Source of the DNA: Dactylellina haptotyla
Lineage: Eukaryota; Ascomycota; Orbiliomycetes; Orbiliales; Orbiliaceae
DNA: 64,000 nt
Reading direction: 5' to 3'
NCBI GenBank assembly: GCA_031310005.1
Contig: CM062386.1
Span: 1,488,001 to 1,552,000, forward strand
In this document: positions 42,409-55,561 of the stretch, piece by piece
Layout: each line of letters begins with the position of its first letter
Numbering within the stretch: the first letter of the stretch is position 1
Program-made: the position numbers and the translations under genes
The notes under the pieces: generated by a model
What the model was told of the DNA's origin: nothing
What the model saw: only the letters and a program-made list of their open reading frames with translations
The model's database searches: none

Positions 42409-45400
42409 TGATTTGGTCGTCCCTTCCTGAAGCACCGAAAAATCGAGAGATTCGGGGGTGACGCTTTATCGAAGTCTGCAGAGCCAGAGCGCTCGATTTT
42501 TATCTCCGACTGTATTCGCGAACTGAGTTACCAGTCTTTTCCTTCGGCTAGAGAAGATAAAATGTTAAGAAACCGGATCTTCGACCAGTATCACAGAGGT
42601 AACATTCTTTATATAACCGATGCGGACGTCACGACTGATGGGGCGGATGAGGCAGAGCTTCTTGGATATTCAAAGGATTTCAAATAGTTATCTTGTTTGA
42701 TCCAACTTCAGACGCGAGATATCTTTCGACGGGCAAAGGAAATTTTTAATTTTTTCGGTTGCCGCATTCCGCTTTCGTGGGGCAGCTGAGTGGGCGAATA
42801 ACTTCAGGCATGTTTCCAACAAGCCCATCCCGGCTTGGTGCACACCCACCATGATAGTCAATTCGATTTGTGTAAACCTGGAAAGATCAAGCGAAGCCAG
42901 GGTCAAACACCAAAAACATATGTCTCGTAAACCAGGTGCCGTCAGATACATTATGAAAACCTTTTTTTGGATATTCGCGTAGAGCAATCCATTTCTCGCC
43001 TTGCCACTAGACCAATGCGATCTTTATGGTTCTCCCAAGGCACCTTGCCATACGCTGTCCATTGCATTGGTGCCAGTGGAGACAGGATGGGGAACCATCC
43101 ATCCCCTGCCCGCGCTTGGTGTCCCTGTTTCAACTGGTGTTCAAACAAAAAACAATTAAACCTTGGTTGGCGCGCCCAGGTTTCGCGTAACCTACATCCC
43201 CGCAAAGGCCAATTACGGTAGATTCCACGGTTGAGACTACTACATTCTGTGCAAATGGTGGTCCGTAGAAACCACCACAGGAAGCTAATTTTCAGAAGAA
43301 CCTGTGAAGAACTCGCGAAGACTTTCACAGAAAACACAAAACTACGCCATCCAATGCAAATGAAAAGAAATGAAGGGATTCATCTATTCCTCGGCCCTAT
43401 AGCAGATCTAGAACCGCCATTTCTTGGAAGACACCAGAAGCACTCGTTACCGCGCCCATTCATTAGTTCACCCCAGCTCTAACCCTAAATATATTTTCTG
43501 CTGGTCCCTGAATTCACAACTTCGATGTTAAGAATAATTCCAGTGGCAATGGCGATTTGCAGATCTATGATTAGAGATTGACTAACTTCGACTATTTTGT
43601 TCGATTTCTTGCCTTTGCTCTAGGTTAACGATAACGCGAAGAATTGTTATGAAACTTGTCATCTTATCTCGCCAGAGCTGCTTAAATCGCGATCGATCCT
43701 CATCCGACATCTCACTTTTTCGAATATATGTGAACGATCAAATTTAGTCAGGTAACCCAGCCCATCTATCTTATATTAGCAGCTCACTTTATACATTGAA
43801 ACCCTCACTTTTTGCCTAGTCTTAGTATAAATTGCCTCTTCAAGATGACATCTCAACAGCTTTTGGATGACCCCAATATATCGGTCACCAAACCAACAGA
43901 AATACGATGTGCACCAATAATTTGAGCTGAGCTTGTCTCTGCCCTATGTGGCTGTAATTGATATTATCTATGGGGTATCTATATTTGTTATTCTGCTTGA
44001 AAGGGTCTGTATCAGCCTCAACTATGTTTAGAGCAGAGTTCGTTTATTCCTGCCAGTTGCCTAGTACTAGTTTACCCACGTGCGATGGTCCTCGACAAGT
44101 TTGCTGAGCGCACGGTCTAGCACATTTTAATCTGACCTGCTATATTTGTAATAGTCTAATCTTCGCTAGTTAGCGGGGTGCATACAACTTGGATAGTAGT
44201 ATACCACCTAGAGCTCTAGAGAGATCTCGACGTAGTAGCCTTATGTGCTTCGAATCCAGTATTTAATACAAATCAATCTCATAACCGAACTATATATCAG
44301 CCTCAAATTTAAAGATACAAATTGTGATATTGGTATATATAACAAAGACCTAATGTAACTGTCACTCTGTTTCTACAACAACCGAAAATCATCGATACTA
44401 TCGTCGAAACTACGATGGTTAATTCACAGCGTTGTTCACTCTCTCAGAGTATTCAGCCATCAAAAATCTGAAATCTCCTCTAGCAAAAGTTAATAACGAC
44501 TACATCGTGGCAATTTTATGGCACTGAGAAGCTGCGAAAGTAGGAACCTATTAGAGCAATCGGGTTGCTTGAGCTTGCGTTGCATATTTATTTTTGAGAT
44601 ATGCCCGTTCGTCCTGCTCTACCTAGCGTCCAGTCTGCATATGCAGTACAAATTCGGGATAATATCTTTCCTCGGAGATGCTCTAGTTATCAGCCATTAT
44701 TTTACGTAAGTCCGTTGTACATGTCTCTCCGATTGCTTGCTGTGCTCGGCCGAGCAATCAGATATCAGTACCAGGGGCACAGCAATACACTCGGCTTGCT
44801 ATTTGCATAATATCAAGTTGAAACATTTTATGAACAGAAGCCTATGACCCAGGTATTATAAAAAGCTCATAAACAAGCAAGTTCATAATTTCCCAGCTCA
44901 AGATAAACGAACCAAGCGAGTTATAAGGGCCATAACAATTATTCCGAACACCAATATTTTCTTTAAACATCAAAAACAGAATCAGGGATATGACCACAGC
45001 GCTTAGTGTAGTACTGGATAAGCCGGTTGCCTGGTTTTCTGCAAGCATTCCTCTAGACCCTTGAAACTTCTTGGTCGTTGGTCGGGGGCATGTTGGGAAG
45101 ACTGTCAATGAAAATTGCGAAGACCATTCCATTTCCGGCGTTCGGCGATCGCGGGATGCACAACGTTCATCCATGAACTAGAGCCGCAGACCTAATACGT
45201 GTTCCAGAGAAGCGAGTACGCCTAAACTAGACTAGATTTGTCTGATTAATTGACTCAGCCAACGGCTTCATCTCTCAACTATCTCCTATCGTTTCATGAA
45301 GATATTGAAAACCTCTATTCAGCCGGTGAGAATATAATTAAATCTGGTTATTTGCGATAATCTGAGGTAAATATTGTAAATACTTCAATTTCGATACCTA

Positions 45401-45911
45401 GGACCTACCTACTTGGTTTTAAACATAATCTCTATTCATTGTGACCAACCAGTTCTTTTCAAGATGTGGGGTCTGAATCCCAAATAGTCAAACCGAAAGG
45501 CGGGACAACCGAAAGTCCAAGACACCAGGCAAAAACAACCTGGTAGACCACATGTCTTGGTGTTACTGTATGCTCTTGCAGGCATGCATGGCTTACCGGC
45601 TAAGTGATCGAGATACTAGTTAGATTTGTCACGGATCAGATTCCCAGGGCTGAGTTAGTACTGGATGGTCTGGAAATCCCATGAAGAATCAGTCTTATAT
45701 ATAATCTTTGGAATAGCCATACGGGAGGTGGTATTTTTTTTTTTCAGTCGTCGTTTCCGGCATTATCTAAGTCTAACTTTATCTTTCCTCAGAAGACCGA
45801 AAGGTTCTCTTTATCCTCAAAGATATCGCTGATTTCCTACGACCCTTGATCGATTTAGTATTAAAATTTTGGAATTTGACCTAGGCGATAGTGTGATCTA
45901 GTTCAGCCAAA
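42409..45911. other. 3.5-kb gene-poor region
   Basis: No firm gene. At 42412-42687 (plus) a frame of about 92 codons is open without an early ATG and ends LLGYSKDFK. It starts within a few bases of the divergent ULD gene's start codon, so it may be chance or a remnant. The remainder to 45.9 kb is AT-rich, with short frames only. Confidence 0.35.
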
Positions 45912-47677
45912 ATGACAGTAGATCGTGAATCGGTGAGATATGAACCTCTCCAAGCGATGGTAAGAGGTCTAAAGACCAGGAGATATATCATCGAAGTTCT
46001 TTTCTTTTTACTACAGAACAAAACATGGCTTCTTTAGATGCTCTCCGCCTTCACCTAGATATATCTCGATTCTCAGCTAATACTAATATATGACCTAAAT
46101 TAATATAGGATCAACCAGGCTTAGAAGTTGCTCCCAATACAGCACCGGAGAAATACACTGAACCACCTCCAATTTCTTCATCACCTATTCCATTGTGCGG
46201 CGAACAGGTTTTCAGGGTGAAGAGTGTACCTGATCCTCAATATCCTTACACCGGCCACCCTCAGTTCAACACACTGGAACCCATAAATCGCCGCGACAAA
46301 ATATGTGGACTCAGTAAACGGGTTTTTATCTTCACGATAGTCGGTGTTATATTGTTGATCGCAGGCGCCATCGGAGGAGCGGTTGGTGGAGTTTTAGCAT
46401 CTAAGAATAAGACCAACTCAGTAGCGCCACCATCCACAACACCCCTCCCTGGGACATTCGCAGCAGTACAAGCTACAAGAAGTGGAAGTAACGGTGGAGG
46501 AAGTATAACTTTCCTATACCAAGACTATTTGTCCACTGGTATTTATATGTGGACTCAAATACCCGGTGTTCAGGACGGAAATGGGAATTTCATAAATTAC
46601 GGGAGGTTGGAAGGTTTGAAACCAGAACCTCGGGCGAACTCTTCTATCGCTGCAGTTCAAGTCCCTGACGACAGTAATGTAAGCTGAAATGATTATATTG
46701 ATGACCCTTGATTCGCATCTACTTAATCTCAAAGTTCAACCAAACTTTCGCGTAATCTTAGTAACACCATCGCGACTTAGATATTCTTGTTTTACATTGG
46801 CAATGACGGTACTCTCTACGACGCTATAGGGCCTTCAACCGGGGCCAACTGGACCACGGGGGCTCTAGCTTCCAGTACGGAAAATAATATCAAAGTTTCG
46901 CAAGGTTCTGGGATAGCAGCAACTTGGTGGGGTCTTAAAGATGGCTCGGGCAAATACGGCTTGCGCGTATACTACGTCGAGGACTCGACGAATCGGATTC
47001 GTGAACTTGCTTTCAACAGCACTCAGACCCCGCAGTGGTATATTACAGACGAAACTCTCGAAATCAGCTCACCAACAGCAAAAATTGCGGTGGCTCATTT
47101 ACCACCCAATGGAACAAATGATCTTGGAGAAACGGCTCATTTATTCTACCAAGACCCGAACGGCCTTCTCCGTCATTTTCCAGGGTATAGAGGAACTTGG
47201 AACCAAAGCTATGGTAGGTTTATATTCCAGAAGTCCTCTATCTTATGCAAAAGACTAATATCCATCTCCGACCCAATAGCCGAGACAATTGTAACTGCGA
47301 ATCTGGTAGATAGTAGTTACCTCGGTGCGTCGATATACGCAAATCAGACGGCGGGCAACCTTGTACGTTGCTATTTTCTCGACCGCCTATCACAGCTGCG
47401 AGTTCTCACCGGTTACGGGTACTCAAGAATCCTCTATCCAAGCTTCAATCGCACAGGGTGGGATGAGGTTCTGGTAAGCTCAAGGGTACCCACGTATGTC
47501 TCTACTGGCCAGATTCCAGGGGGTCCTTTGGGCGTGTTGGAATGGGTATGGGACCCACAAATAGGAGGGGAAGCAGTGAGAGCATATTACTGGGCCAATC
47601 AAAAAGGAAACAATAGGTTGGATGGTGTAGCTGAGTTTACAGGATTTGTTGGTAGTTGGGGTTCGAGGATAATATAG
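45912..47677 (+). CDS. type II membrane protein with fucose-specific-lectin-like ectodomain
   Basis: Four exons (45912-45959, 46109-46678, 46781-47213, 47280-47677) give 482 residues. The first intron is about 150 nt. The last intron is 66 nt, so retaining it would keep the frame. The cytosolic N-terminus is Pro-rich (PPPISSSPIP). A single membrane anchor follows a basic stop (RRDKICGLSKRVFIFTIVGV, then ILLIAGAIGGAVGGVL) at about residues 90-120. The remaining 350 residues form repeated beta segments with the fungal fucose-lectin pattern of a Tyr-containing strand, Asp/Asn-Gly turn and trailing Trp (SITFLYQDY, FLFYIGNDGTLYDAIG, LRVYYVEDSTNRIRELAF, AHLFYQDPNGLLRHF). In that family the strands build a propeller that binds fucosylated glycans. 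Sugar-binding residues cannot be confirmed here. Type II anchoring implies cell-surface display. Confidence 0.78.
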
Positions 47678-48151
47678 AATTCGACTCGAGGTGCCTCAAC
47701 CGTATTGTCCGCGCAAAAGCGTGTTTATTGTGTCACAGGTTGCTTGCTAGTGGTCGGGTTTACCTTTTTTTTGCTTTCTGTTTTTGTAGCGGCTAAATAT
47801 ATATAATGTTGGCCACCGGCGTTAGGCGCTTAATGACAATCTATCTGCCATAATTTCAATCTCTCCCAAACTTCAAAACTGAGACCTCATGTTGACGTGT
47901 AAATTCCGTGCAGCGCAATTGATTATCGTGTTGGTGTTGCATTTTACCACGACCACCCAACGCAATATCCTTTGGTCTATGGTTTGTAACTGAGATGCGG
48001 GGAGGCTATATTATTTGATCGCCACTCTATACATGTAAATGTCTAGGTATTGTTCGGAAGTATTGTAAAATTGCGGGAAACTCATGAGAGCAGGTCTGAC
48101 TTAGAGACCACACCTTGTTCTATCATCTTCTCAGTTCTAGCACCACCGATC
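47678..48151. other. intergenic promoter region
   Basis: Spacer between two plus-strand genes, with a TATATAT run near 47798. No other feature is seen. Confidence 0.4.
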
Positions 48152-50349
48152 ATGGCAGTAAGAAACCTCAATGGTCGAGACGATAAGTATGAATATGTTG
48201 ATGCTTTGGGCCAAGGCGGGTTTGGCACAGTCTCTAAAGTGCGACGGACGAGCGACGGAGTGGTATGTCTAAATTCTAAAATAGCTAGACGTCGGGTAAA
48301 AATGCTTACTAATTGTTTACCATCTGACTAGATCATGGCTTGCAAAACCATTGATTGCTCTCATGATCCGAACATTCTTAGATTTGTATCTGTTGAAATT
48401 CAAACCTGGGCATCTTTTGCGCTGTCCGAAAGATATATTGCAAATTTCAGCCATGATGCGGCATGGATCGAGAGGACCCAGACCATGAAACTATATATGA
48501 AGTTTTATGAGGGTGGAGACCTTAAAGGCGTCATAGATCGATGCCGACATGAATGCCAATTGGTTCATCCTTTCATGGCAACGTATTGGGCGGGGGAGAT
48601 TGCGAGAGGAATAAAAGCTTGTCATGACTATAAAATTATCCACCGTGATATAAAGCCAGCCAACGGTGAGCTATAAATAACGCCCTTCGGATTGAATGTT
48701 ACCCAGTTGTGTTAATTAGCTCTACTAGTATTATTGGCCATGCAATATAAGTTTAACGATATGCTATGGGCCCTAAGCAATGGCGACCCTCTAACAGGTA
48801 TGGATCTGAGAACCAAGCATCTTTTATAAAAGCTAATTGAAATTTCTACAATCGTATAGAATCACAGATATCTCTCGCCGGGGAGTTTTCTACTTGGCTT
48901 GAAAACCGCCCTCCTTGGTGCCACATTACAGATTTTGGGCTCGGGAAGTTTAGTTCTGCTGCGCAAGTGCCGGAACAATATACAGTAGCATCGTTTATTA
49001 CGGGAATGATAGGTACGCCTGGTTTCATGGCGCCAGAAACGGTAGGAGAAAACATAAGATTTTCCGTAAAATCAGATATCTACAGCCTTGGCTGCTTACT
49101 GTATAATCTATGCTCTTCGCTACCGCCACCGGCTCTGACTAGTTCCGCGGAAATTATCTCCAGACTCCAGATTCCGCCAGAGTACCCAAGAAGGCTCGCA
49201 GACGTTGTGTCTAGGTGTACAGACCCTGATCCGGATAATCGGCCGCATAGTAGAGACGTTGCAAACGAGATTAGCGAAGCACAATTAGATATTTTTGAGG
49301 ACCCTCGATATGGACTTATGAGAACCAAGCTGTCAAGAGCTATCAGCTCCAGTCGCAGTCATAGCCCTGTCAATAGTTCAACCGATAGCGATAGTATTGG
49401 AACCATTACCGATCGTATGGAAAACTTCCATGTGCAAGAAGAAAGGTTCGGCAACGACTTGAACATCAAATTACGGGACGCGCTTTTTCGAGCGAACCAC
49501 GGAGATATGAGAATTGCTCTCGCTGCTGGCGCTGATGCAAATATCTCTGCCTTAAATCCCAGCCAGTCTACAGGAGCAGAATTCAGCGAAGATTTTCATT
49601 CAGGGTTGAAGAAAGCTCGGCAACTCTCAGAGCAGCGAGGCTGCGACACTTCTTTGTTAATTTTCGCGATCGCAACCGGATCGCTAGAGTGCACGTCTAT
49701 CTTGCTGGCTAATAAAGCGTTTTTCAAGCTTGAGGATGAAAGAGAGAATCCTTTATTGGTTGCCGCAGCGTATAATCAAAGTGGAATGGTAAAATTCCTA
49801 GTAGAAATGTGGAACTTGGATAAAGACTACCGAATCCCTAGTTCTGGAAACACAGCCCTATGGGTCGCGGCATCAAAAGCTTTCAAGGACGTCATCAAAA
49901 CCCTATTATATTTAAAGGCGATGCCTTTCATTACTACAAATGATGGCGATACCCCGATCCATTCTCTCTGCACACCGAGACCTCTCACATCTGTATCCTG
50001 GATTCAGGACTGCCTAACTCTTATCTTGGATTCGGCTCCATACCTTGTTAATATGTGTAATAAGCTGGGAAACACTCCGTTACATTCATTGCTTGTATGG
50101 GGTTCCGCGGAGACGGGTGCCGCCGTTCTGTCGGTCGTCGAATTACTTGTTAAACGGGGTGCAGATCCGGATATCGAAAATAATGAACAGAAAACTGTTT
50201 TTGAAGTTGGTGAATCGCGAGGATATGGAACGCGTTGGGAATCGATCGTTGCGAGATTAAACGATGCAGAGCCAATTGTTTTTGCAACTTCAGCCCATCT
50301 GCCTAGGAGAAACCAACAGAACCGCCATGCATATGGAGGGTATTTATAG
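48152..50349 (+). CDS. protein kinase fused to ankyrin-like repeats
   Basis: Three exons (48152-48262, 48332-48665, 48860-50349) give 644 residues. The kinase domain is complete by motif: glycine loop GQGGFGTV at residues 20-27, the ATP-anchoring Lys in MACK at 42, HRDIKPAN at 141-148, DFG at 173-175 and APE at 206-208. It should be active on Ser/Thr, judging by the Lys two residues after the catalytic Asp. After a Ser-rich spacer, about 290 C-terminal residues contain ankyrin-like units (MRIALAAGADANI, NPLLVAAAYNQSGMVKFLVE, NTALWVAASKAFKDVIKTLL, DTPIHSL, NTPLHSLLV, VELLVKRGADPDIEN). The intron between HRD and DFG is unusually long (194 nt), and the HRD-DFG spacing is about ten residues longer than usual. 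A mini-exon there cannot be excluded. It has no leader and is probably cytosolic. Confidence 0.78.
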
Positions 50350-50858
50350 TTGGTTAGAAAATACACCCATTATTAACTGCTAGATTTTACGATGTCTGTT
50401 GTAGAATATCATTATATCAAAGAGATTTCACATCCCCGCAGCCTGCAGCTTGTTAGCAATTATCTGAAGGTCAAACCCAATGAAAATGACACAGAGCTTC
50501 CTTGCTTTCTATAAACGATCCCGTAAAATATTTATAACGATGAAGTTTTTAGACTAATTAGGAAGACCAAATCAATCTCTTTAACGTGATCTGACATTTG
50601 AGATTGAGAGCGACTAAATAAAGATAAGATAAAGTTGGCGAGGTTTTCCTACTCCCTTCCAATCTATTATTAGCTAATTGTAAGATAAAAGAAATCTCAT
50701 TGCCATAATGATATAATCTCATTTGATATATATTTCTGTTGATTTAGGAGAGATTGACCTAATTTTATCTCTATTATCCATATGTTTCTAAAAAAAAACA
50801 AAGAGGTGATTCGAAATTCAAGCTATCTTGGCTAAGCCTCATCCTGGAATTAAAAACT
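50350..50858. other. convergent spacer
   Basis: AT-rich 3' flanks of the kinase gene and the A1-like gene. Nothing else is seen. Confidence 0.4.
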
Positions 50859-52846
50859 TTAAAAGCTCTTAATACTCTTATTAGAGTTCGATATGGGTTC
50901 TCCAAACTCCATCCCTATCGATTTACAGGGTAGCTCAACGGGATAAACGTGATCCGCAGCTAGTTCCTTACAAAACTCGTTACTTCCAAGGACTTCTGAT
51001 TGTCCGTGACCTGCTGTCATTTCATGCCTTTGAACTCCTTCCAATTCTCTCAACGGGGGTGGAGGCACGTCGGGAATATTTTTCCTTTTTCGCCAGAGTA
51101 TATAGTACCCGACAAATCCTAACAAAATAACTACTCCGGCTAGCGAGCCGCCCGCGATCGCCAGTACAGGGATATTCGCCTTAGGACTCTCAATGCTGTT
51201 ATAGTTCTGCCCGCCTAGAGTAGCTACGATCCCTTCTTTGCTGATTTTTACAAAGTTATTCACTGCAACCCCCTGTTTAGCTTTTGCGATACTCGTGTGG
51301 TTGTTTTCGTAGTCCATCCACACATATGCCACTCTCAAGAACGGTATCCCTAAATAAAGATTGGAGGAAGAATTGCGGCCATAACGCGGCAATATAACAT
51401 CTTCAGAGCGGTCAATAAATACCTTACACTCAGTGCTGTTCACTTCTGGTACTCTCCCGATAAAATCCTTCCCTGTAAGTGTAATATTAAATCCCTCGAA
51501 CTCAAAGTTGAGTGAAAGATTTGACTTTTCTGCAGTTTTGCAATTGACGTACCACGCTAAATCAGGTTCCTGGTAAGCGCCAAGCGCTTTTAACAGAGGA
51601 ATGCGGAGATAGTCAGACATAACAATATTCGGTTCTTCGAGTGCAATCACAGTTGTTTGTTTGGCCACCACAAATAGTAGGTCGTTTCCAACAGAGGCAG
51701 TAAGTGTCTGTGCAACAAGGGCGCCCACGCCATCCCTGGTGAGCGATGAATGTGTTATCATTGGAAGTTCGTATTTCGCAGTATCCACAGCTCCAAAGCT
51801 TATCTGACTCGAGTTCCTGTCTTGGGAAAGGTCAGTTCATGTGCAATACTATAAAAACTCATATCACTTACTGTAATCATCATAATACATAGCGAAACCC
51901 ATTACTTCTGTAAACCCTTGTTGCTTGATACTCGGTAAAACTCCTATCCATGGAGTCTCAATGGAATAATCAGGTCCTATCGGTTGCATAGAGCGCATGC
52001 CAAGACCGAGATAGGGAATGGTGGGAATAGTTGTCGAGGCTACGAAAGTAAAGTTTTCGAATTCTAGGCCATCCCACGAAAGTCTACCCTGTGCGGAGCT
52101 ACCTACTATAGCATCCGCGTCAAAAGTAAGCTTACTAGGGGAGTTAGGTCCGCTCATCAGAGAAATTCCAGGGTCATTGTTGAGATATTGGTTATCTAAA
52201 AATGATTCAATGGTTCATGATCATATCAGCACCCATTTCGTGCTCTCAGAGCTCTAATCTTATAGATTCGTCTTACAGATTCCATATTCATCGGCTATTT
52301 GACACTCAAAATCCGACTGGCACCTGGTTTTAGCATTAATATAAACCGGTATCCAGCAGAGGTCGTCTCCAGTGAGAAGAACAGTAATGCTCTGGGGCGG
52401 AACTCCTATTTATTCAATCTCCGGTTAATATTTTAATCTAAATCTATATGCAGACCTACATGAAGATTCCAAAACTTTGATGCAGGGCAAAATCTCGATA
52501 ACTTCAAAAGAGTTGCGGCCGAAGACGAATTCGAAAAGAAAAAGTACAACATACCAATTGATATGTCAACTAAGAAGCCGTAAAGAGAAGGTAAAGCGTA
52601 TCCAGCATATTGCTACTAGGGTAAAAATACGATCTTTATCAGCAGTTATAGCTAAGACCTCACTTCACAAGCCATGATTGTAAATGAGGTAGACAGGCGA
52701 ATATTACCGACTTGAAATTTGAGGTCTTCCAAAACGAGAATATGCTCTCCTGCCGTACTTGATCGTTGGGTAAGTTTTGTTTCTACGGCCTTCGGTACCA
52801 AGGCTAGTAGATAAGCAATTGAGATGAGAATTCCGGAAACTCTCAT
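50859..52846 (-). CDS. membrane-anchored A1 aspartic-protease homologue, probably inactive
   Basis: Four exons (52846-52708, 52405-52277, 52195-51872, 51820-50859), all in phase 1, give 517 residues. A leader (VSGILISIAYLLALVPKAV) is followed by LKFQVGVPPQSITVLL, the family's PPQ entry to the first active-site loop. Where DTGSS is expected, the sequence reads LLTGDDLCWIP (residues 56-66), without the catalytic Asp. The centre has the diagnostic SFGAVDTAKYE (205-215). The second active-site loop, normally ALLDTGT, reads VIALEEPNI (255-263). A WYVNC, DFIGR and IPFLRVAYVWMDYEN series fits the C-terminal lobe. A single membrane helix lies at about 414-439, followed by a basic then Pro-rich cytosolic tail (WRKRKNIPDVPPPP). 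The fold is therefore clear, but catalysis is unlikely. Intron 1 (302 nt) is long and could hide another exon. Confidence 0.75.
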
Positions 52847-55561
52847 TTGCACGGCCGGGGACAATAAATTTTATGGGATACTGTAGGCGGAAGCGCTTCG
52901 AGGTTTTACCTGCTGAAAATGCGGATTGGGTCCACCCAACGCCTTTAGCTCAAATCACAAACAGCTTTCAGAATATCACTCCCAGTCAAAGATTGAAGGG
53001 TAGACAAATTTCATCATATAAATATAATATATTTATATTCCGCCAACGGACTCTATACCTTTAATCATCAAGACAGAGATGCAGATAAGCCTGCCCTATT
53101 TATTTTTATCATTTGAATTGGCCCACTCGGATTTTTCCCCTCACACAAAATGTATACAACCAATAGAAACTCCAGGTGGTTTTGGATGCAAACAGCACCG
53201 GATTTGGTTGTGATTACTTTGCCAAGATACCTTGATTGCAGAATCTCAAACACCAGGCACACAGAAAATCATACGATGACAGCATCCACGGGTTATGTTA
53301 TACATTTTACCTGTGAGAGCTGCAAGGCGGCTCGTATTGAGCGCAGGAAGAGATAATCAAAAAAGAGGTGTCAATTGAGTGAAAATTTTGTAACGAAACA
53401 AGCCAGAAGAAGTGGGTGGGTACAAAAGTTGTACGTCTACAGTCGCATGTTAATTGACCCAAGAGCAGAATCGTTCGGCCGAGAGCGAATTCCGTCCAGA
53501 CACTCGAGCACTCATATTCTGGAAAATGCGAACCGACATATGCAACCTGCATTCTCGGCTCGACACCGTTTATTGGAACCCTGGTAATGCAGCTTTTAGA
53601 CGATAAGACAAGCTTGCCTAACCGAAGCCAGGTACATTATAACTGAAAAGTATAGGCCCAGCCATGAAGAAAACTATCCCAAACACAGTCTCTCAGGTTA
53701 TATGTCCCTTAATATCGTTTATAATTCTCACGTATCGCCAACGATCATATATACTCCCTAATCATCAGATTCCCCATCATATCTTCTCAGTCATTCCCAG
53801 CCAATCCCTGCGAGCCGCAAATTGTTGAACGAATCGCTGGCATGGCAGCTGCTGATCTGCGACGACGACGACAACAACGACGACGCGACGAGGAGAGCTT
53901 CACAACCAGACTTGTGTTGTGCGTGGCCTGTACCGGGTTTGTCCGCCCCATCGGCGCAACCGTACAGCAAGGCATGGCCATTATGAATAGAGACAATTTC
54001 ATTACTTAGAGTCCCGTATTCTCCATTGCAGGTCCTGCCGTTGTGCATTACTTCTTAGTTTTTGTACACCTTTTTTCTTCGTTTTGGAATTTTGCTGGTG
54101 ATGTTTATCTCATCACGGCCAAGCCCGCAAAGCTAATTCTACTAACAGTTGAAACGATTTCTTGAGATGCTACCATACCAGTAGCTTCTATTTTCATGCT
54201 TAAGACTATACATCTACGATGATCTCTGACACAAGTTGTAAGGTTATCTAGTAGATCTAGATATCTACAGTACCTAAAGATGTAACATTGCGATATCGGA
54301 GATGGTACATCTTCTTGTATCCCAAACCGCCATAGGTGCTTATATTTGCAGAAGGATCGAACATCTCCGTGCCAAGTTCACACATATGAAACGAGGCTAA
54401 CAGTTAACACAGATATAAATCATGCTTGCTACTCGAGATGTTAACTTCCAGGGCCTCTACCAGTCCGCGCCGACAATCACTCAGCTACTGTACATCTAAT
54501 CCTAGATTGATTGTGAACCAGGTCAGCATATATGGTACTCGTTCTCAAATATGTCTTAGAAAAGAACATAATCGCCTTCCTCAATAATAAACTACAAATA
54601 GTTCAACTTAAAGTAATCTCATCTACAAGCTTGCTTTTTGGGGTGAAGCTACCTGGTTGATAGTAACCGTATAGACCGAAATACATACTGCGAGAAGGCC
54701 TTGCTACTTTATCGTGTGTAGTACCAAATCATATACTAAACAATCTTATATGATTCCCAAGACCCTTCCTAGTCACCGAAAGTCTAAAGTATCTGCAACC
54801 CGGCGACACGGGCGTATATTCACTCCTGGCTACGACTATACTAAGGACCCGGACCTCAACAATAAATATCTAGGAACAGAAAAAATACAATCTTGCACGA
54901 GGGTGAGAATGCATAAGCCGATGGGGGCTCCAAAGCTAGTCGAAGTTAGAAGAAGGAGAAAATATGTTCCGAACCAAAGACCATCTCGAAGACTCAACAT
55001 AACGCATATGGAGTGGGAGGAAACGCCACGAGTGAGCACTAAAGAAGAAAAGCGGTATCCTAGTAGACCCAAATGGCCAAATCGGCGGATTTACAGAATA
55101 TTTTCCTTTGCAGGGAAAATCCTTTGGGTTCCAGGTTGGTTTAGAAAGCGATGATTTAGCATGGGAGGAGTCATACCAACATAAGTAACCTCGTACACGA
55201 TAGAATTATAACTGGTTTCAAGAAAAGTCCAACTTGTTTCAGATATATCCACCAAACCAGAGTTGCAAGATCTACAACAAAAAAATATGGGAAGCAGTAA
55301 AATTCGTGATACCCGGTGAAAGAAATACTATGAAATTCAAGGGAAAAATTCGGAAAGATTTTATGAAGCCTCTAGAATAGCCTACGAGTAATTTCAGAGC
55401 TTGAGTAATACGTTCCGTTATTTTGAACCAAATAGATCTTGATAACCGCAATTGTCATTTTATTGAAATTGAAGGCCCCCGAATATTACTAAGGTCTCGT
55501 AGGGTGCTTATATACAGGATTTTTATATATTTTACCTTCTACCAGAGGTTTTTTAGGACTT
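52847..55561. other. gene-poor region
   Basis: No firm gene apart from the weak frame at 54750. At 53860-53890 a CGA/CAA trinucleotide-rich stretch creates open frames on both strands. A plus-strand frame 53842-54009 (55 codons) runs through it and is not supported. Confidence 0.35.
54750..55154 (+). CDS. small, very basic hypothetical protein
   Basis: An open frame of 134 codons from ATG (MIPKTLPSHRKSKVSATRR) to GWFRKR. It is rich in Arg, Lys and Pro (VEVRRRRKYVPNQRPSRR) with no leader, membrane segment or known domain. Composition of this kind also arises by chance, so the gene is doubtful. No splice partner was found. Confidence 0.25.
   Translation: MIPKTLPSHRKSKVSATRRHGRIFTPGYDYTKDPDLNNKYLGTEKIQSCTRVRMHKPMGAPKLVEVRRRRKYVPNQRPSRRLNITHMEWEETPRVSTKEEKRYPSRPKWPNRRIYRIFSFAGKILWVPGWFRKR

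Noticed and set aside
42412-42687. 92-codon plus-strand frame ending LLGYSKDFK
   Set aside because: No start codon near its beginning and no room for upstream exons because of the divergent ULD gene.
53842-54009. 55-codon Arg-rich plus-strand frame
   Set aside because: It runs through a CGA/CAA trinucleotide stretch that opens frames on both strands. No other support.
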